Shown in pieces: positions 8,476-15,720 of a stretch of DNA of 64,000 bases. Numbering within the stretch: position 1 is the first letter of the stretch; every line of letters starts with the position of its first letter. The stretch comes from Pseudonocardia sp. T1-2H. GTDB lineage: Bacteria > Actinomycetota > Actinomycetes > Mycobacteriales > Pseudonocardiaceae. The stretch spans positions 3,472,001-3,536,000 of the forward strand of contig NZ_JBBPCL010000001.1 of the NCBI RefSeq assembly GCF_038039215.1, read 5' to 3'. Made by a program: the position numbers and the translations under genes. The notes below the pieces were generated by a model, which saw nothing but the letters and a program-made list of their open reading frames with translations, did no database searches and was not told the DNA's origin.

Positions 8476-9234
8476 GTGCCCGACCAGATCCAGAACACAG
8501 GTGCCGACATGGCGCTTCCCACCCGTGCGGAGTTGCCGGTGCGGGTCCGCGAGCTGCTCCCGGCGTGGCGGGAACCGGGCACGCTCTGCGTGGCCTGGAG
8601 CTTCGACGGGTACTTCGTCGCCGCGAACACCTCCTACATCCAGGCGTTCGGGTGGACCGAGGCCGAGCTGACGGGCGCCCAGTACTGGGACTTCGTCCAC
8701 CCCGCCGACCAGGACGACGCGGTCGAGACCGTGGACCGGCTCATCACGGCCGGGGGCGGGCGCACGGGCCGCGAGGCACGGCGGCTGTGCCGCGACGGCC
8801 GCTACCGCTGTGTCCGCTACGATCTCGCCGCCGACGTCGGCGCCGAACTGCTCTACGCCGTAGGGGTGGACGTCAGTGCCCGGAGACCGCCCCTCGAGGA
8901 GGCTCGCGTTCCGGTCGGCACCTGGGTCCGCGACGTCCGGGCCTGCGCGCTCACCTGGTCCGACGAGCTGTACGCCATGAACGGCCTGCCTGTGGGCACC
9001 CCGCTCACGGACGCGCTGGTCCGGTCCCTCGTCCACGAGCAGGACCGCCCGCTCGTCGACGGCGCGTGGTACGCCTCCCTGGTCGACAGCGACGCCCACA
9101 CGGCACGGTTCCGCGCCCTGCGGCCCGACGGGACCGTGCGCCAGCTGGAGAGCACCGGGCGCGTCATCGCCCGCAGCGGCAACCAGGCGATCACCATTCG
9201 CGGCATCACCCTCGACGTCACCGACCGCCTCTGA
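8476..9234 (+). CDS. Tandem PAS-domain protein without an output domain
   Basis: 252 residues from GTG 8476, preceded by GGGGAGG. The first PAS-like domain (about 25-130) contains SFDGYFVAANTSYIQAFGWTEAEL and the following YWDFVHPADQ. The second (about 145-250) contains LTWSDELYAMNG, LVHEQDRPLVD and RPDGTVRQLEST, ending in ITLDVTDRL. No kinase, GGDEF, phosphatase or DNA-binding domain is attached, so it is either a sensor that signals by protein contact or the surviving part of a longer sensor. No partner is adjacent. Confidence 0.8.
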   Translation: MPDQIQNTGADMALPTRAELPVRVRELLPAWREPGTLCVAWSFDGYFVAANTSYIQAFGWTEAELTGAQYWDFVHPADQDDAVETVDRLITAGGGRTGREARRLCRDGRYRCVRYDLAADVGAELLYAVGVDVSARRPPLEEARVPVGTWVRDVRACALTWSDELYAMNGLPVGTPLTDALVRSLVHEQDRPLVDGAWYASLVDSDAHTARFRALRPDGTVRQLESTGRVIARSGNQAITIRGITLDVTDRL

Positions 9235-9273
9235 TGACCAGGGCGGTCGGCGTGACGACTGCCGCATCCGCGT

Positions 9274-9517
9274 GAGACCGCGTACGGATGGGCCCCCGAG
9301 GATCACACCGGCTTCTGCAAGATCCTCGCCGAGCCCGGGACCGGGCGGCTCCTCGGCGCCCACATCCTCGGCCCCGAGGCACCCACCCTCATCCAGCCCC
9401 TCGTCCTGGCCATGACCCTTCGGCATCTCCGCCGCCACGCTCGCCGGCAGACCGTACTGGATCCACCCCGCCCTCACCGAGGTCGTCAGGCAGGCGCTGG
9501 TCGCCCTGGAGCGGTGA
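9274..9517 (+). pseudogene. mtr: C-terminal remnant of mycothione reductase / FAD-dependent disulfide reductase
   Basis: A plus-strand frame reads ETAYGWAPEDHTGFCKILAE, GRLLGAHILGPEAPTLIQPL and LAMT. After one extra C at about 9417 it continues FGISAATLAGRPYWIHPAL and EVVRQALVALER, then TGA at 9515. This is the dimerisation domain of the pyridine nucleotide-disulfide oxidoreductases, with HPAL as the conserved C-terminal histidine motif. The YGWA...E and PYWIHPALTEVV pattern most resembles mycothione reductase. The FAD- and NAD-binding two thirds are missing and the remaining tail is frameshifted, so it is a relic. A working copy may exist elsewhere. Confidence 0.75.
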
Positions 9518-9520
9518 CGA

Positions 9521-9898
9521 TCAGGTCGCGGCCTCGACCAGCTCCTTGAACTCCCGGCCCAGCTGGGCCAGCACGTCGTCGAACTCGCCGGGGGTGACGG
9601 CGTCGTGGATCGTGGCGAGCACCGCCATCACCCCGGCTCCGGCGTCGGCCTCGTCGGTCCCGCTGCGTTGGGCGACCCGGCGGGCGAACTCGTCGACGTC
9701 GAAGCGTTCCGCCGGCTCCTGGTCCTTGGTGAGGTCGGGCTGCAGCTCCTTCGGCATCTGCGAGCGGAGGTCCTTGGCCTCCCCGCCGGTCAGCCGCTGG
9801 GCGAGCACCTGGAGGGTGGCGCGGGTCAGCTTCTCGGCCTCGTCACGCGGCACGCCCGCGCGCTCGGCGACGGCGGCGATGAACTGGTCGTACTTCAC
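9521..9898 (-). CDS. DUF2267 domain protein
   Basis: 125 residues beginning VKYDQFIAAVAERAGVP, with LTRATLQVLAQRLTGGEAKDL followed by FARRVAQRSG, the usual two-repeat helical pattern of DUF2267. GTG 9898 has a strong GAGGAGGAG site. These acidic small proteins are widespread in actinobacteria and often stress-induced, but no biochemical role is established. Monocistronic and convergent with the mycothione reductase relic. Confidence 0.9.
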   Translation of the reverse strand: MKYDQFIAAVAERAGVPRDEAEKLTRATLQVLAQRLTGGEAKDLRSQMPKELQPDLTKDQEPAERFDVDEFARRVAQRSGTDEADAGAGVMAVLATIHDAVTPGEFDDVLAQLGREFKELVEAAT

Positions 9899-10102
9899 GG
9901 GTCTCCTCCTCGAAGGTCCGGTCGCGAACCCCTCCACGGTCACCGCGCCCCGGACGCCCGGGAACCGGCCCGGGGCTGCCAACCCGACCGGGGCGGTTCG
10001 GCACCCTGGGCCGACCCGACGGCCCGCCGGGGACGTTTGGCCCGCTCGCCACCGGCCATCCCGTTGCCCGCGGCGGTGTGCCGCGGGGAGGGACGGTGGA
10101 CG

Positions 10103-11329
10103 ATGACGGCCACGACGGGCGGTCGGGACGACACGGAGGAACGCGCCGCCGAGCGCGATCACGCGCCTGACCGGAGCACGGCGCCCGGACACCACCCGCG
10201 AGTCGCGCTACCGCACAGCGAGGCGGAGGGCCCGATCGCCGAGGCGGAGCGGACCGCCGGGCACGCCACCGACGACGATCACCCCCTCGGGGAGCCCGGG
10301 CGGCCGCTGAACCGGCGCTCACCGTTCATGATCGGGCTGATCGGGTCGGCGGGGGTGGCGGTCACGGCCGGGCTGGTGCTGATCGTGGTCAACTCGTGGT
10401 CGGCGCTCCTGCTGATCGGCGTCGCCCTGTTCCTCGCGATCGGCCTGGAACCGGCGGTGTCGGCGCTCGTCCGCCGCGGGGTGCGGCGCTCGCTCGCGGT
10501 GACCGGGGTGGCGATCCTGCTCGTCGTCGTGGTGGCCGGTTTCCTCGCCGCCGCGATCGTCCCGCTCGCGGCGCAGGCCGGGGCGTTGTTCGCCCGTGCC
10601 CCGGCGATCCTGCAGGACCTGCAGAACCGCAACTCGGTGCTGGGTGGTCTCGGCGCGCGGCTGCAGATCCAGCAGCGGATCGAGCAGTTGGTCAGCGGCA
10701 ACGGCTCGACGCTGGTCAACGGCGTCCTCGGGGCCGGCGTCGCCCTGTTCGGCGCCCTGGCCGACTCCGTCGTCGTCCTGGTGCTGACCGTCTACTTCCT
10801 GGCGTCGCTGCCCTCGATCCGCGTCCTCGCGTACCGCCTCGTGCCGCACTCCCGACGGCCGCGCGTGATCCTCATCGGCGACGAGGTCCTCGCCAAGGTG
10901 GGTGCGTACGTGCTGGGCAACCTGCTGATCTCGGCCGTCATCGGGGTCGCGACCTTCATCTGGCTCGAGATCTTCCACGTGCCGTACGCGCTGGCGCTGT
11001 CGGTGCTCGTGGCCCTGCTCGACCTCGTGCCCGTCGTCGGGTCGACGATCGCCGGGATCATCGTCGCGCTCGTCGCGTTGAGCGTGTCGTGGCCGGTCGC
11101 GCTCGCCACGGTCGCGTTCTACGTCGTCTACCGCTTTCTCGAGGACTACCTGCTCGTCCCGAAGGTCATGGGCCGTGCGGTGAACGTGCCGGACACCGTG
11201 ACCGTGGTCTCGGTCCTCATCGGCGGGGTGCTGCTCGGGGTCGTCGGGGCGCTGGTCGCCATCCCCGTCGCGGCCGCAGTGACGATGGTCCTGCGCGAGG
11301 CCGTGTTCCCGCGGCTCGACCGGGCCTGA
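10103..11329 (+). CDS. AI-2E family transporter (TqsA/PerM-type membrane protein)
   Basis: 408 residues. The first 75 or so are polar and disordered-looking (GGRDDTEERAAERDHAP). About eight hydrophobic helices follow: FMIGLIGSAGVAVTAG, ALLLIGVALFLAIGL, LAVTGVAILLVVVVAG, and the C-terminal group including LVALLDLVPVVGSTIAG and VSVLIGGVLLGVVGALV. The central loop with LLGAG-like turns and the PVVGS signature define the PF01594 family. Named for autoinducer-2 export, but members transport varied substrates including Na+. ATG 10103 follows a GGGGAGGGA site. No linked partner. Confidence 0.9.
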   Translation: MTATTGGRDDTEERAAERDHAPDRSTAPGHHPRVALPHSEAEGPIAEAERTAGHATDDDHPLGEPGRPLNRRSPFMIGLIGSAGVAVTAGLVLIVVNSWSALLLIGVALFLAIGLEPAVSALVRRGVRRSLAVTGVAILLVVVVAGFLAAAIVPLAAQAGALFARAPAILQDLQNRNSVLGGLGARLQIQQRIEQLVSGNGSTLVNGVLGAGVALFGALADSVVVLVLTVYFLASLPSIRVLAYRLVPHSRRPRVILIGDEVLAKVGAYVLGNLLISAVIGVATFIWLEIFHVPYALALSVLVALLDLVPVVGSTIAGIIVALVALSVSWPVALATVAFYVVYRFLEDYLLVPKVMGRAVNVPDTVTVVSVLIGGVLLGVVGALVAIPVAAAVTMVLREAVFPRLDRA

Positions 11330-11347
11330 CCGGGCCCGCGGCACCCG

Positions 11348-12289
11348 CTAGGAGATCGTCGCCCACCCCTGCTGAACCCCCGTGGCCCCGGTGTCGACCC
11401 GCTCCTGCACCTCCGGGCGCAGGTAGCCGTCGTCGTCGAGCCAGTCCCGCCAGCTGCGCGTCGGCTTCCAGCCCAGCAGCCGGACGGCCTTCGCGGTCGA
11501 GATGCCCGACGCGTCCTCGCGCGCTACCGGCCGCAGCTCCACCTCGTCGCCGAAGTGCCGGCGGACCAGGTCGTGCAGGGGCAGCCCGTTGGCGTTGTCC
11601 GCGGCCGCGGCGTAGAGCACCTCGTGCCCCGGGAGGTCCACCGTCGCGGCGAGCACCAACAGATCGGCGACGTCGTAGACCGTGACGTAGGACCAGAACG
11701 AGGCGCTCTTGTCCGCGCCCGCGGCCCGCACGATCGGCCCCACGTTGCGCTCGATGTTGCCCTCCCACTGCACCCACGTGGGACGCACGGACACCCCGTT
11801 CATGTCCGAGCGCGCCACCGCGGCGTCCATCAACGCCTCGCCCACGCTCTTGGACAGCGCATAGCTGTCCTGCGGGGCGACCCGGTGCTCCTCGTCGATC
11901 GGGGCGTAGTCGGCGTGGAAGTAGCGGGTCGGGTAGGAGAAGCCGGGCACGGTCTCACTGGACACGTGCACGAACCGCGCGACCCCGCAGCGCTCGGCCG
12001 CCTCGAGGGTGTTGTAGGTGGCCATCACGTTGTTCCGGAAGATGACGTGCGGCGGGTTCTTCACCGGGCTGGGGATGGCCGCGGCGTGGATCACCGCCTC
12101 GTGCCCGGGGACCACGGCCGCCGCGTGCCCGGCGTCGGACAGGTCGGCCTGGATGTAGCGCACCTCGCGGGCCCGTTCGTAGACGGGCGCGGCGGCGTCG
12201 ACGGCCGTGACCTCGTGTCCCGAGCGGAGAAGGTGGTGCACCGCCGCGGCGCCGACCTTGCCTCGGGCGCCGGTAACGAGAATTCGCAT
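11348..12289 (-). CDS. NAD-dependent epimerase/dehydratase (extended SDR)
   Basis: 313 residues. N-terminal MRILVTGARGKVG is the GxxGxxG dinucleotide motif. Catalytic Ser is in FVHVSSETVPG, and YALSK supplies the Tyr and Lys. The C-terminal domain contains SVRPTWVQ and the substrate-side stretch LLGWKPTRSWRDWLDDD, typical of sugar-nucleotide-type extended SDRs. It acts in the cytoplasm on an NAD(P)-dependent substrate, possibly a nucleotide sugar, but the position away from sugar genes gives no confirmation. It faces the AI-2E transporter tail to tail. Confidence 0.88.
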   Translation of the reverse strand: MRILVTGARGKVGAAAVHHLLRSGHEVTAVDAAAPVYERAREVRYIQADLSDAGHAAAVVPGHEAVIHAAAIPSPVKNPPHVIFRNNVMATYNTLEAAERCGVARFVHVSSETVPGFSYPTRYFHADYAPIDEEHRVAPQDSYALSKSVGEALMDAAVARSDMNGVSVRPTWVQWEGNIERNVGPIVRAAGADKSASFWSYVTVYDVADLLVLAATVDLPGHEVLYAAAADNANGLPLHDLVRRHFGDEVELRPVAREDASGISTAKAVRLLGWKPTRSWRDWLDDDGYLRPEVQERVDTGATGVQQGWATIS

Positions 12290-12448
12290 CGTGAGGACTA
12301 CCCCTCGCCGACGCGCGTAACCCTCCGCACACGAGCTGGCCGTGTCCATGAGGCGCTGCCTACCCTTTGGGGGCCCTGCGTACCGGTTGTCCGGGTGCTC
12401 CCCTGCTCCCGCCGGACCCGGTTTCGCGCGGACGTCGAGGAGAGCATC

Positions 12449-12628
12449 GTGAGCGTGAAGTACCCCCTGGTCCCCCTGCCCTGCCAGCACTGCCGGGCGA
12501 GCCGGCGGCTCGGGACCGTCCACCACCAGCCCGGCTGCCCCATGGACACGGCGAACGTGGCCTTCTTCGGCCACCCGGACCTGATGGAGCTCGACCTGCA
12601 CCTGGCCGCGTACTACCCCGAGCCGTAG
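12449..12628 (+). CDS. Small cysteine/histidine-rich protein, unknown
   Basis: A 59-residue frame from GTG 12449 behind a GAGGAGAG site. It contains CQHC, then HHQPGC about 18 residues later, a spacing that could bind one zinc, followed by an acidic tail (LMELDLHLAAYYPEP). No family is recognised. The good ribosome site and the compact metal-ligand pattern argue that it is real. It lies beside the moaA/xdhC deletion scar, with no clear functional link. Confidence 0.5.
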   Translation: MSVKYPLVPLPCQHCRASRRLGTVHHQPGCPMDTANVAFFGHPDLMELDLHLAAYYPEP

Positions 12629-12637
12629 CGGTCGTCC

Positions 12638-12820
12638 TCAGCCACCGATGTAGGACATCTCGATCCTGGGCATGCCCAGTCCCACCGGCACCGCGGCGCC
12701 GGTCCCCCGCAGCTCGGAGTAGCGGTCCTCGCGGGCGGTCCAGCGAGCGGCGACCGCGTCCCGCAGCTCGGTGTCCGTCGCGCCGCCGCGCAGCATCGCC
12801 CGCAGGTCGAGGCCGGTGTG
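12638..12820 (-). pseudogene. moaA: C-terminal fragment of MoaA (GTP 3',8-cyclase)
   Basis: The minus strand reads [14 protein letters not shown], then [16 protein letters not shown] and ends [10 protein letters not shown] followed by TGA. The final EMSYIGG (GG terminus) and the preceding helix with DRYSEL are the hallmark end of MoaA, the radical-SAM enzyme of molybdenum cofactor synthesis; the C-terminal GG is functionally important in the family. Only about 60 of 330-360 residues remain. Upstream of SHTGLDL the sequence switches abruptly to an XdhC reading frame on the other strand, so the 5' part was deleted. Confidence 0.82.
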
Positions 12821-13280
12821 CGACGCCCGCCCCGTCTTCGCGACCGCGAGCCGTTTCCCCGACGCGGACGAGGTCGTCGTGGAATGGCCGCACCGCTACC
12901 TCGCCGCCGAGGCCGCCGCGGGCAGGATCGACGCCCGGACCGCGCTGTGCGTGCTCACCCACGACCCGAAGTTCGACGTCCCGCTCCTCGAGGTGACCCT
13001 GCGCCTGCCCGAGGTCGGCTACGTCGGGGCGATGGGTTCGCGGCGCACCCACCACGACCGGATCGACCGGCTGCGCGAGATCGGGGTCACCGAGCACGAG
13101 ATCTCCCGGATGTGCTCGCCGATCGGGCTCGACCTCGGGGCCCGCACCCCGGAGCAGACGGCCGTGGCGATCGCCGCGGAGATCGTGCTGCGACATTTCG
13201 GCGGCACCGGCCTGCCCCTCGGCGCGCGGGAGGGCGCGATCCACGAACCGGACGGGGAGGGCCTGCGCACCAGCGCCTGA
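12816..13280 (+). pseudogene. xdhC: C-terminal part of XdhC (Mo-hydroxylase maturation factor), 5' deleted
   Basis: From about 12816 the plus strand encodes [54 protein letters not shown] and CSPIGLDLGARTPEQTAVAIAAEI, which is the complete Rossmann-like C-terminal half of XdhC. The N-terminal XdhC/CoxI domain is absent. No convincing start or ribosome site lies ahead of it. XdhC sulfurates and inserts the Mo cofactor into xanthine-dehydrogenase-type enzymes such as the operon at 17.7 kb. The fragment abuts the moaA tail head to head, as expected from one deletion between two divergent genes. Confidence 0.8.
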
Positions 13281-13356
13281 ACCGACCGTCGCCGTCGGGG
13301 ATCACGGGGTCACTGCTCGTAGGTCTCCGCGGGGGCGTCGAGGGTTCGGCGTGGGC

Positions 13357-14442
13357 TCACGGCGGCCCCGACGAGCCGGACGAAGGCGCCGTGTCGCCTC
13401 GAGCCCGGTGCTCTCGGCCGCCGCTGCACGGGGGCACACGCAGAGCCGGCAGCACCTCGGCACCGAGGCGCCGGATGTTCTCGAGCGTCCGGGCGGGGTC
13501 CCCGTGCCCCTCCACCATCAGGATCGCGTGCTCGACACCCGCCGTCGCGGCGGTGCGGACCAGCCGCCGCCGGCATGTCTCGGGCGACCCGACCGGGTGC
13601 AGCCGGCACAGCATTGCCGCGTACTCGTCGGGATCCCGCGTCGGGTGGGCGGCCCCGTCGGCGCGCCGGTATCCGGCCAGGCCGGGTCCCAGCCACAGCG
13701 GGAGCCGGGCGCGCAAGGCCGCCTCCGCCTCGCCGTCGGTGTCGGCGACGTACGCGAGGTGGGCGCTGACGTGCCCGCCGACGGCGGTCCCCGCGAGCCG
13801 CCGGTGCTCGGCCACCATGCGGGCCTTCTCCCGGTCGTCGGCGTGCATGCCCAGCAGCACCGGCAAGCGGCGGCGCGCGGCCGTCTCGACGGACTCCGCG
13901 GACGTGGCGGCGACGAGCACGGCAGGCGGCTTCCCGCCCCGGGGCCCGGGCACGACCTGCACCTCGGGGAACCGGTAGCCAGGGCCGCTCCCCCGAACCG
14001 GGCGGCCGGCGAGCGCGGTCAGCACGTGGTCGAGTGCCTCGGGGAAGCCGGCCCGCGGGTCGGCCGCACCGTCGTCGGCGCCGCCGAACACCCGCAGGTC
14101 GATCCACGGGCCGCCGCGGCCGACGCCCAGGACCAGCCGGCCGCCCGAGAGCTGGTCGAGCAGCAGCGCCTGCTCGGCGACGGCGACGGGATGCTGGGTC
14201 GGCAGGACACAGATCGCCGTGCCCACCGTGACGCGCGTCGTCGCCGCCAGGAGGTACCCGGCGAGGGTGAGCGCGGACGGGCACACCCCGTAGGACATGA
14301 AGTGGTGTTCCGCGACCCAGACGTCGTCGAACCCCGCGGCCTCGGCGGCGACGGCGGAGGCGACGGTCCGCTCGAGCACCTGCGTGTGGCTCTGCCCGGG
14401 GAACTGCGCCGACAACAAGAGAACCCCGACCCGCACCCGCAT
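13357..14442 (-). CDS. LLM class flavin-dependent oxidoreductase (luciferase-like)
   Basis: 361 residues from ATG 14442, with GGAGAGGGG upstream. The TIM-barrel pattern of luciferase-like monooxygenases is clear: MRVRVGVLLLSAQFPG, AEAAGFDDVWVAEHHF, TRVTVGTAICVLPTQHPVAVAEQ and LDQLSGGRLVLGVGRGG. It most likely uses reduced FMN or F420; the sequence does not decide. The last 25 residues (SGGREHRARGDTAP) are low-complexity and outside the fold. No substrate can be assigned, and the neighbours are not obviously related. Confidence 0.88.
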   Translation of the reverse strand: MRVRVGVLLLSAQFPGQSHTQVLERTVASAVAAEAAGFDDVWVAEHHFMSYGVCPSALTLAGYLLAATTRVTVGTAICVLPTQHPVAVAEQALLLDQLSGGRLVLGVGRGGPWIDLRVFGGADDGAADPRAGFPEALDHVLTALAGRPVRGSGPGYRFPEVQVVPGPRGGKPPAVLVAATSAESVETAARRRLPVLLGMHADDREKARMVAEHRRLAGTAVGGHVSAHLAYVADTDGEAEAALRARLPLWLGPGLAGYRRADGAAHPTRDPDEYAAMLCRLHPVGSPETCRRRLVRTAATAGVEHAILMVEGHGDPARTLENIRRLGAEVLPALRVPPCSGGREHRARGDTAPSSGSSGPP

Positions 14443-14470
14443 CGTCCCCTCTCCGTGTCCGCACAGCACC

Positions 14471-14505
14471 GTGCCCCGGCACCGAGACGTCGGGTGCCGG
14501 GGCAC
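14471..14505 (-). terminator. Perfect hairpin downstream of the DUF6131 gene
   Basis: GTGCCCCGGCACC (14471-14483) and its exact complement GGTGCCGGGGCAC (14493-14505) form a 13-bp GC stem with a 9-base loop. On the minus strand it lies just after the DUF6131 stop and before the next start, the expected place for a factor-independent terminator. It lacks a U tract, as is common in actinobacteria. Confidence 0.6.
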
Positions 14506-14523
14506 GAGGCCACGTGAAGGGTG

Positions 14524-14679
14524 TCAGAACCAGACTTTTCGGCCTCCCACCGGGCGGCCGACGCTGCCCAGGATCAGCAGCACGATGCCGACGATCAGGA
14601 GAAGTCCGCCGAGGTAGTACAGCAGGCTCAGGCCGGTGAGGTAGCCCACCACCAGCAGGATCAGACCGAGGATGATCAC
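14524..14679 (-). CDS. DUF6131-type small membrane protein
   Basis: 51 residues from GTG 14679, preceded by a well-placed GGAGG. Two hydrophobic helices (VIILGLILLVVGYLTG and LLLIVGIVLLILG) are joined by a short turn and end in a glycine/arginine tail (GSVGRPVGGRKVWF). This is the usual pattern of the actinobacterial DUF6131 family, which is often stress-linked but of unknown role. A longer ATG start at 14730 exists, but the internal GTG has the better ribosome site and the family length. Confidence 0.8.
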   Translation of the reverse strand: MIILGLILLVVGYLTGLSLLYYLGGLLLIVGIVLLILGSVGRPVGGRKVWF

Positions 14680-14786
14680 GAAAAGCCTCCGAAATGGTGT
14701 CCGGGCTGTTAGCCCGTCCGATGTCGACACGGAGTGCCCGATCGGGGGAGTTTCTACTTCTCTGGCGACAGGGAGTTATCGAGACG

Positions 14787-15638
14787 TTATGAAGCCGCCG
14801 CCGGGGCCGCGACGAGCATCCCCCGGGCCCGGCGCTCCACGGCGCCGACGGCCGGTCCGGGAAGAACCCACCCGGTGCGTCGTTCCAGCTCGGACAGCCG
14901 CGCCAGCGCGCGCCGGTACGCCGCGTGCCGTTCGCCGTCGTGCGGGGTCGACTCCGCCGCGGTGAGCAGCTTGATCGTCTGGTCGAGCAGCTTCCGTTCC
15001 CCGGGCGCGAAGCAGGCGGCGCCGAGGCGGTCCGCCGCGTCGACCGCGGCCGACCAGGCACGCTCCGCCCGCTCGGCCGCCCGGGTGAACTCCGCGGCCG
15101 CCGCGGCGCCGGGGAAGCCGTCCGTACGGAGCGCGCACGCCGACGCGAACTCGTCGACGAACCGTGCCGTCGGCGGTCGGGTCACATCGGCAAGGGCCGG
15201 TCGGGCCAGCACCGCGCGGGGGTCGCACTCGAACGCCGCGAACTCCCCCGCGGTGCGGCCGTAGCGCTCGACGGCCGCCTGCCAGGCATCGCGCTCCGCC
15301 TGCTCCGGACGGATCCAGGCGCGCCACCGCTCGATCAGAATCCGGTCGTACCCCTGGTGGTGGGCGAGGACGGCGAGCATCAGCAAGATCACGATCAGCC
15401 CCGGGAGCAGCGGCCACCAGTCCGTGTCCGCTCCGCCGTGGTGGTGTCCGTGATACCCGTGATACCCGTGGTCCTCGTGATACCCGTGGTCCTCGTGATA
15501 CCCGTGGTCCTCGTGATACCCGTGGTCCTCGTGATAGCCGTGGTCCTCGTGATAGCCGTGATCCTCGTGATAGCCGTGGTCCTCGTGATGGCCGTGGTGC
15601 CCGCCATGTCCGTGGTGGTCATCGTCGAAATCAGGCAT
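14787..15638 (-). CDS. Membrane-anchored protein with a histidine-rich tandem-repeat N-terminus
   Basis: 283 residues. Residues 1-67 are dominated by His, Asp, Glu, Gly and Tyr and hold seven exact copies of HEDHGY (residues 18-59). A single membrane helix follows (about 75-93; WWPLLPGLIVILLMLAVLA), then a charged helical domain of about 185 residues with AWRAWIRPEQAE-like and FVDEFASACALRTD stretches. No known family is recognised. The repeat is a plausible metal-binding (Zn, Ni, Cu) or pH-sensing segment. With no signal peptide, which side of the membrane it faces is uncertain. No metal transporter is adjacent; the upstream gene is a Na+/H+ antiporter on the same strand. Confidence 0.8.
   Translation of the reverse strand: MPDFDDDHHGHGGHHGHHEDHGYHEDHGYHEDHGYHEDHGYHEDHGYHEDHGYHEDHGYHGYHGHHHGGADTDWWPLLPGLIVILLMLAVLAHHQGYDRILIERWRAWIRPEQAERDAWQAAVERYGRTAGEFAAFECDPRAVLARPALADVTRPPTARFVDEFASACALRTDGFPGAAAAAEFTRAAERAERAWSAAVDAADRLGAACFAPGERKLLDQTIKLLTAAESTPHDGERHAAYRRALARLSELERRTGWVLPGPAVGAVERRARGMLVAAPAAAS
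15462..15587 (-). repeat. Seven tandem 18-bp repeats encoding HEDHGY
   Basis: The coding strand holds seven in-frame 18-base units with only occasional third-position changes (for example TAC versus TAT for Tyr). The near-identity at the DNA level suggests recent expansion by slippage or unequal exchange, so copy number may vary between strains. A partial unit (HGYHGHHHGG) follows. Confidence 0.9.
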
Positions 15639-15720
15639 CGCGTCCCCCCACCGGTCCTCCCGCGAAGACGGGACGCTACCCCTGATCGGCCCGACTCCCC
15701 AGGCCTCGCGCCGCGCCTGT

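Noticed and set aside
15462..15587. CRISPR-like repeat array
   Set aside because: The 18-bp units are directly adjacent with no spacers and are in frame within a coding sequence.
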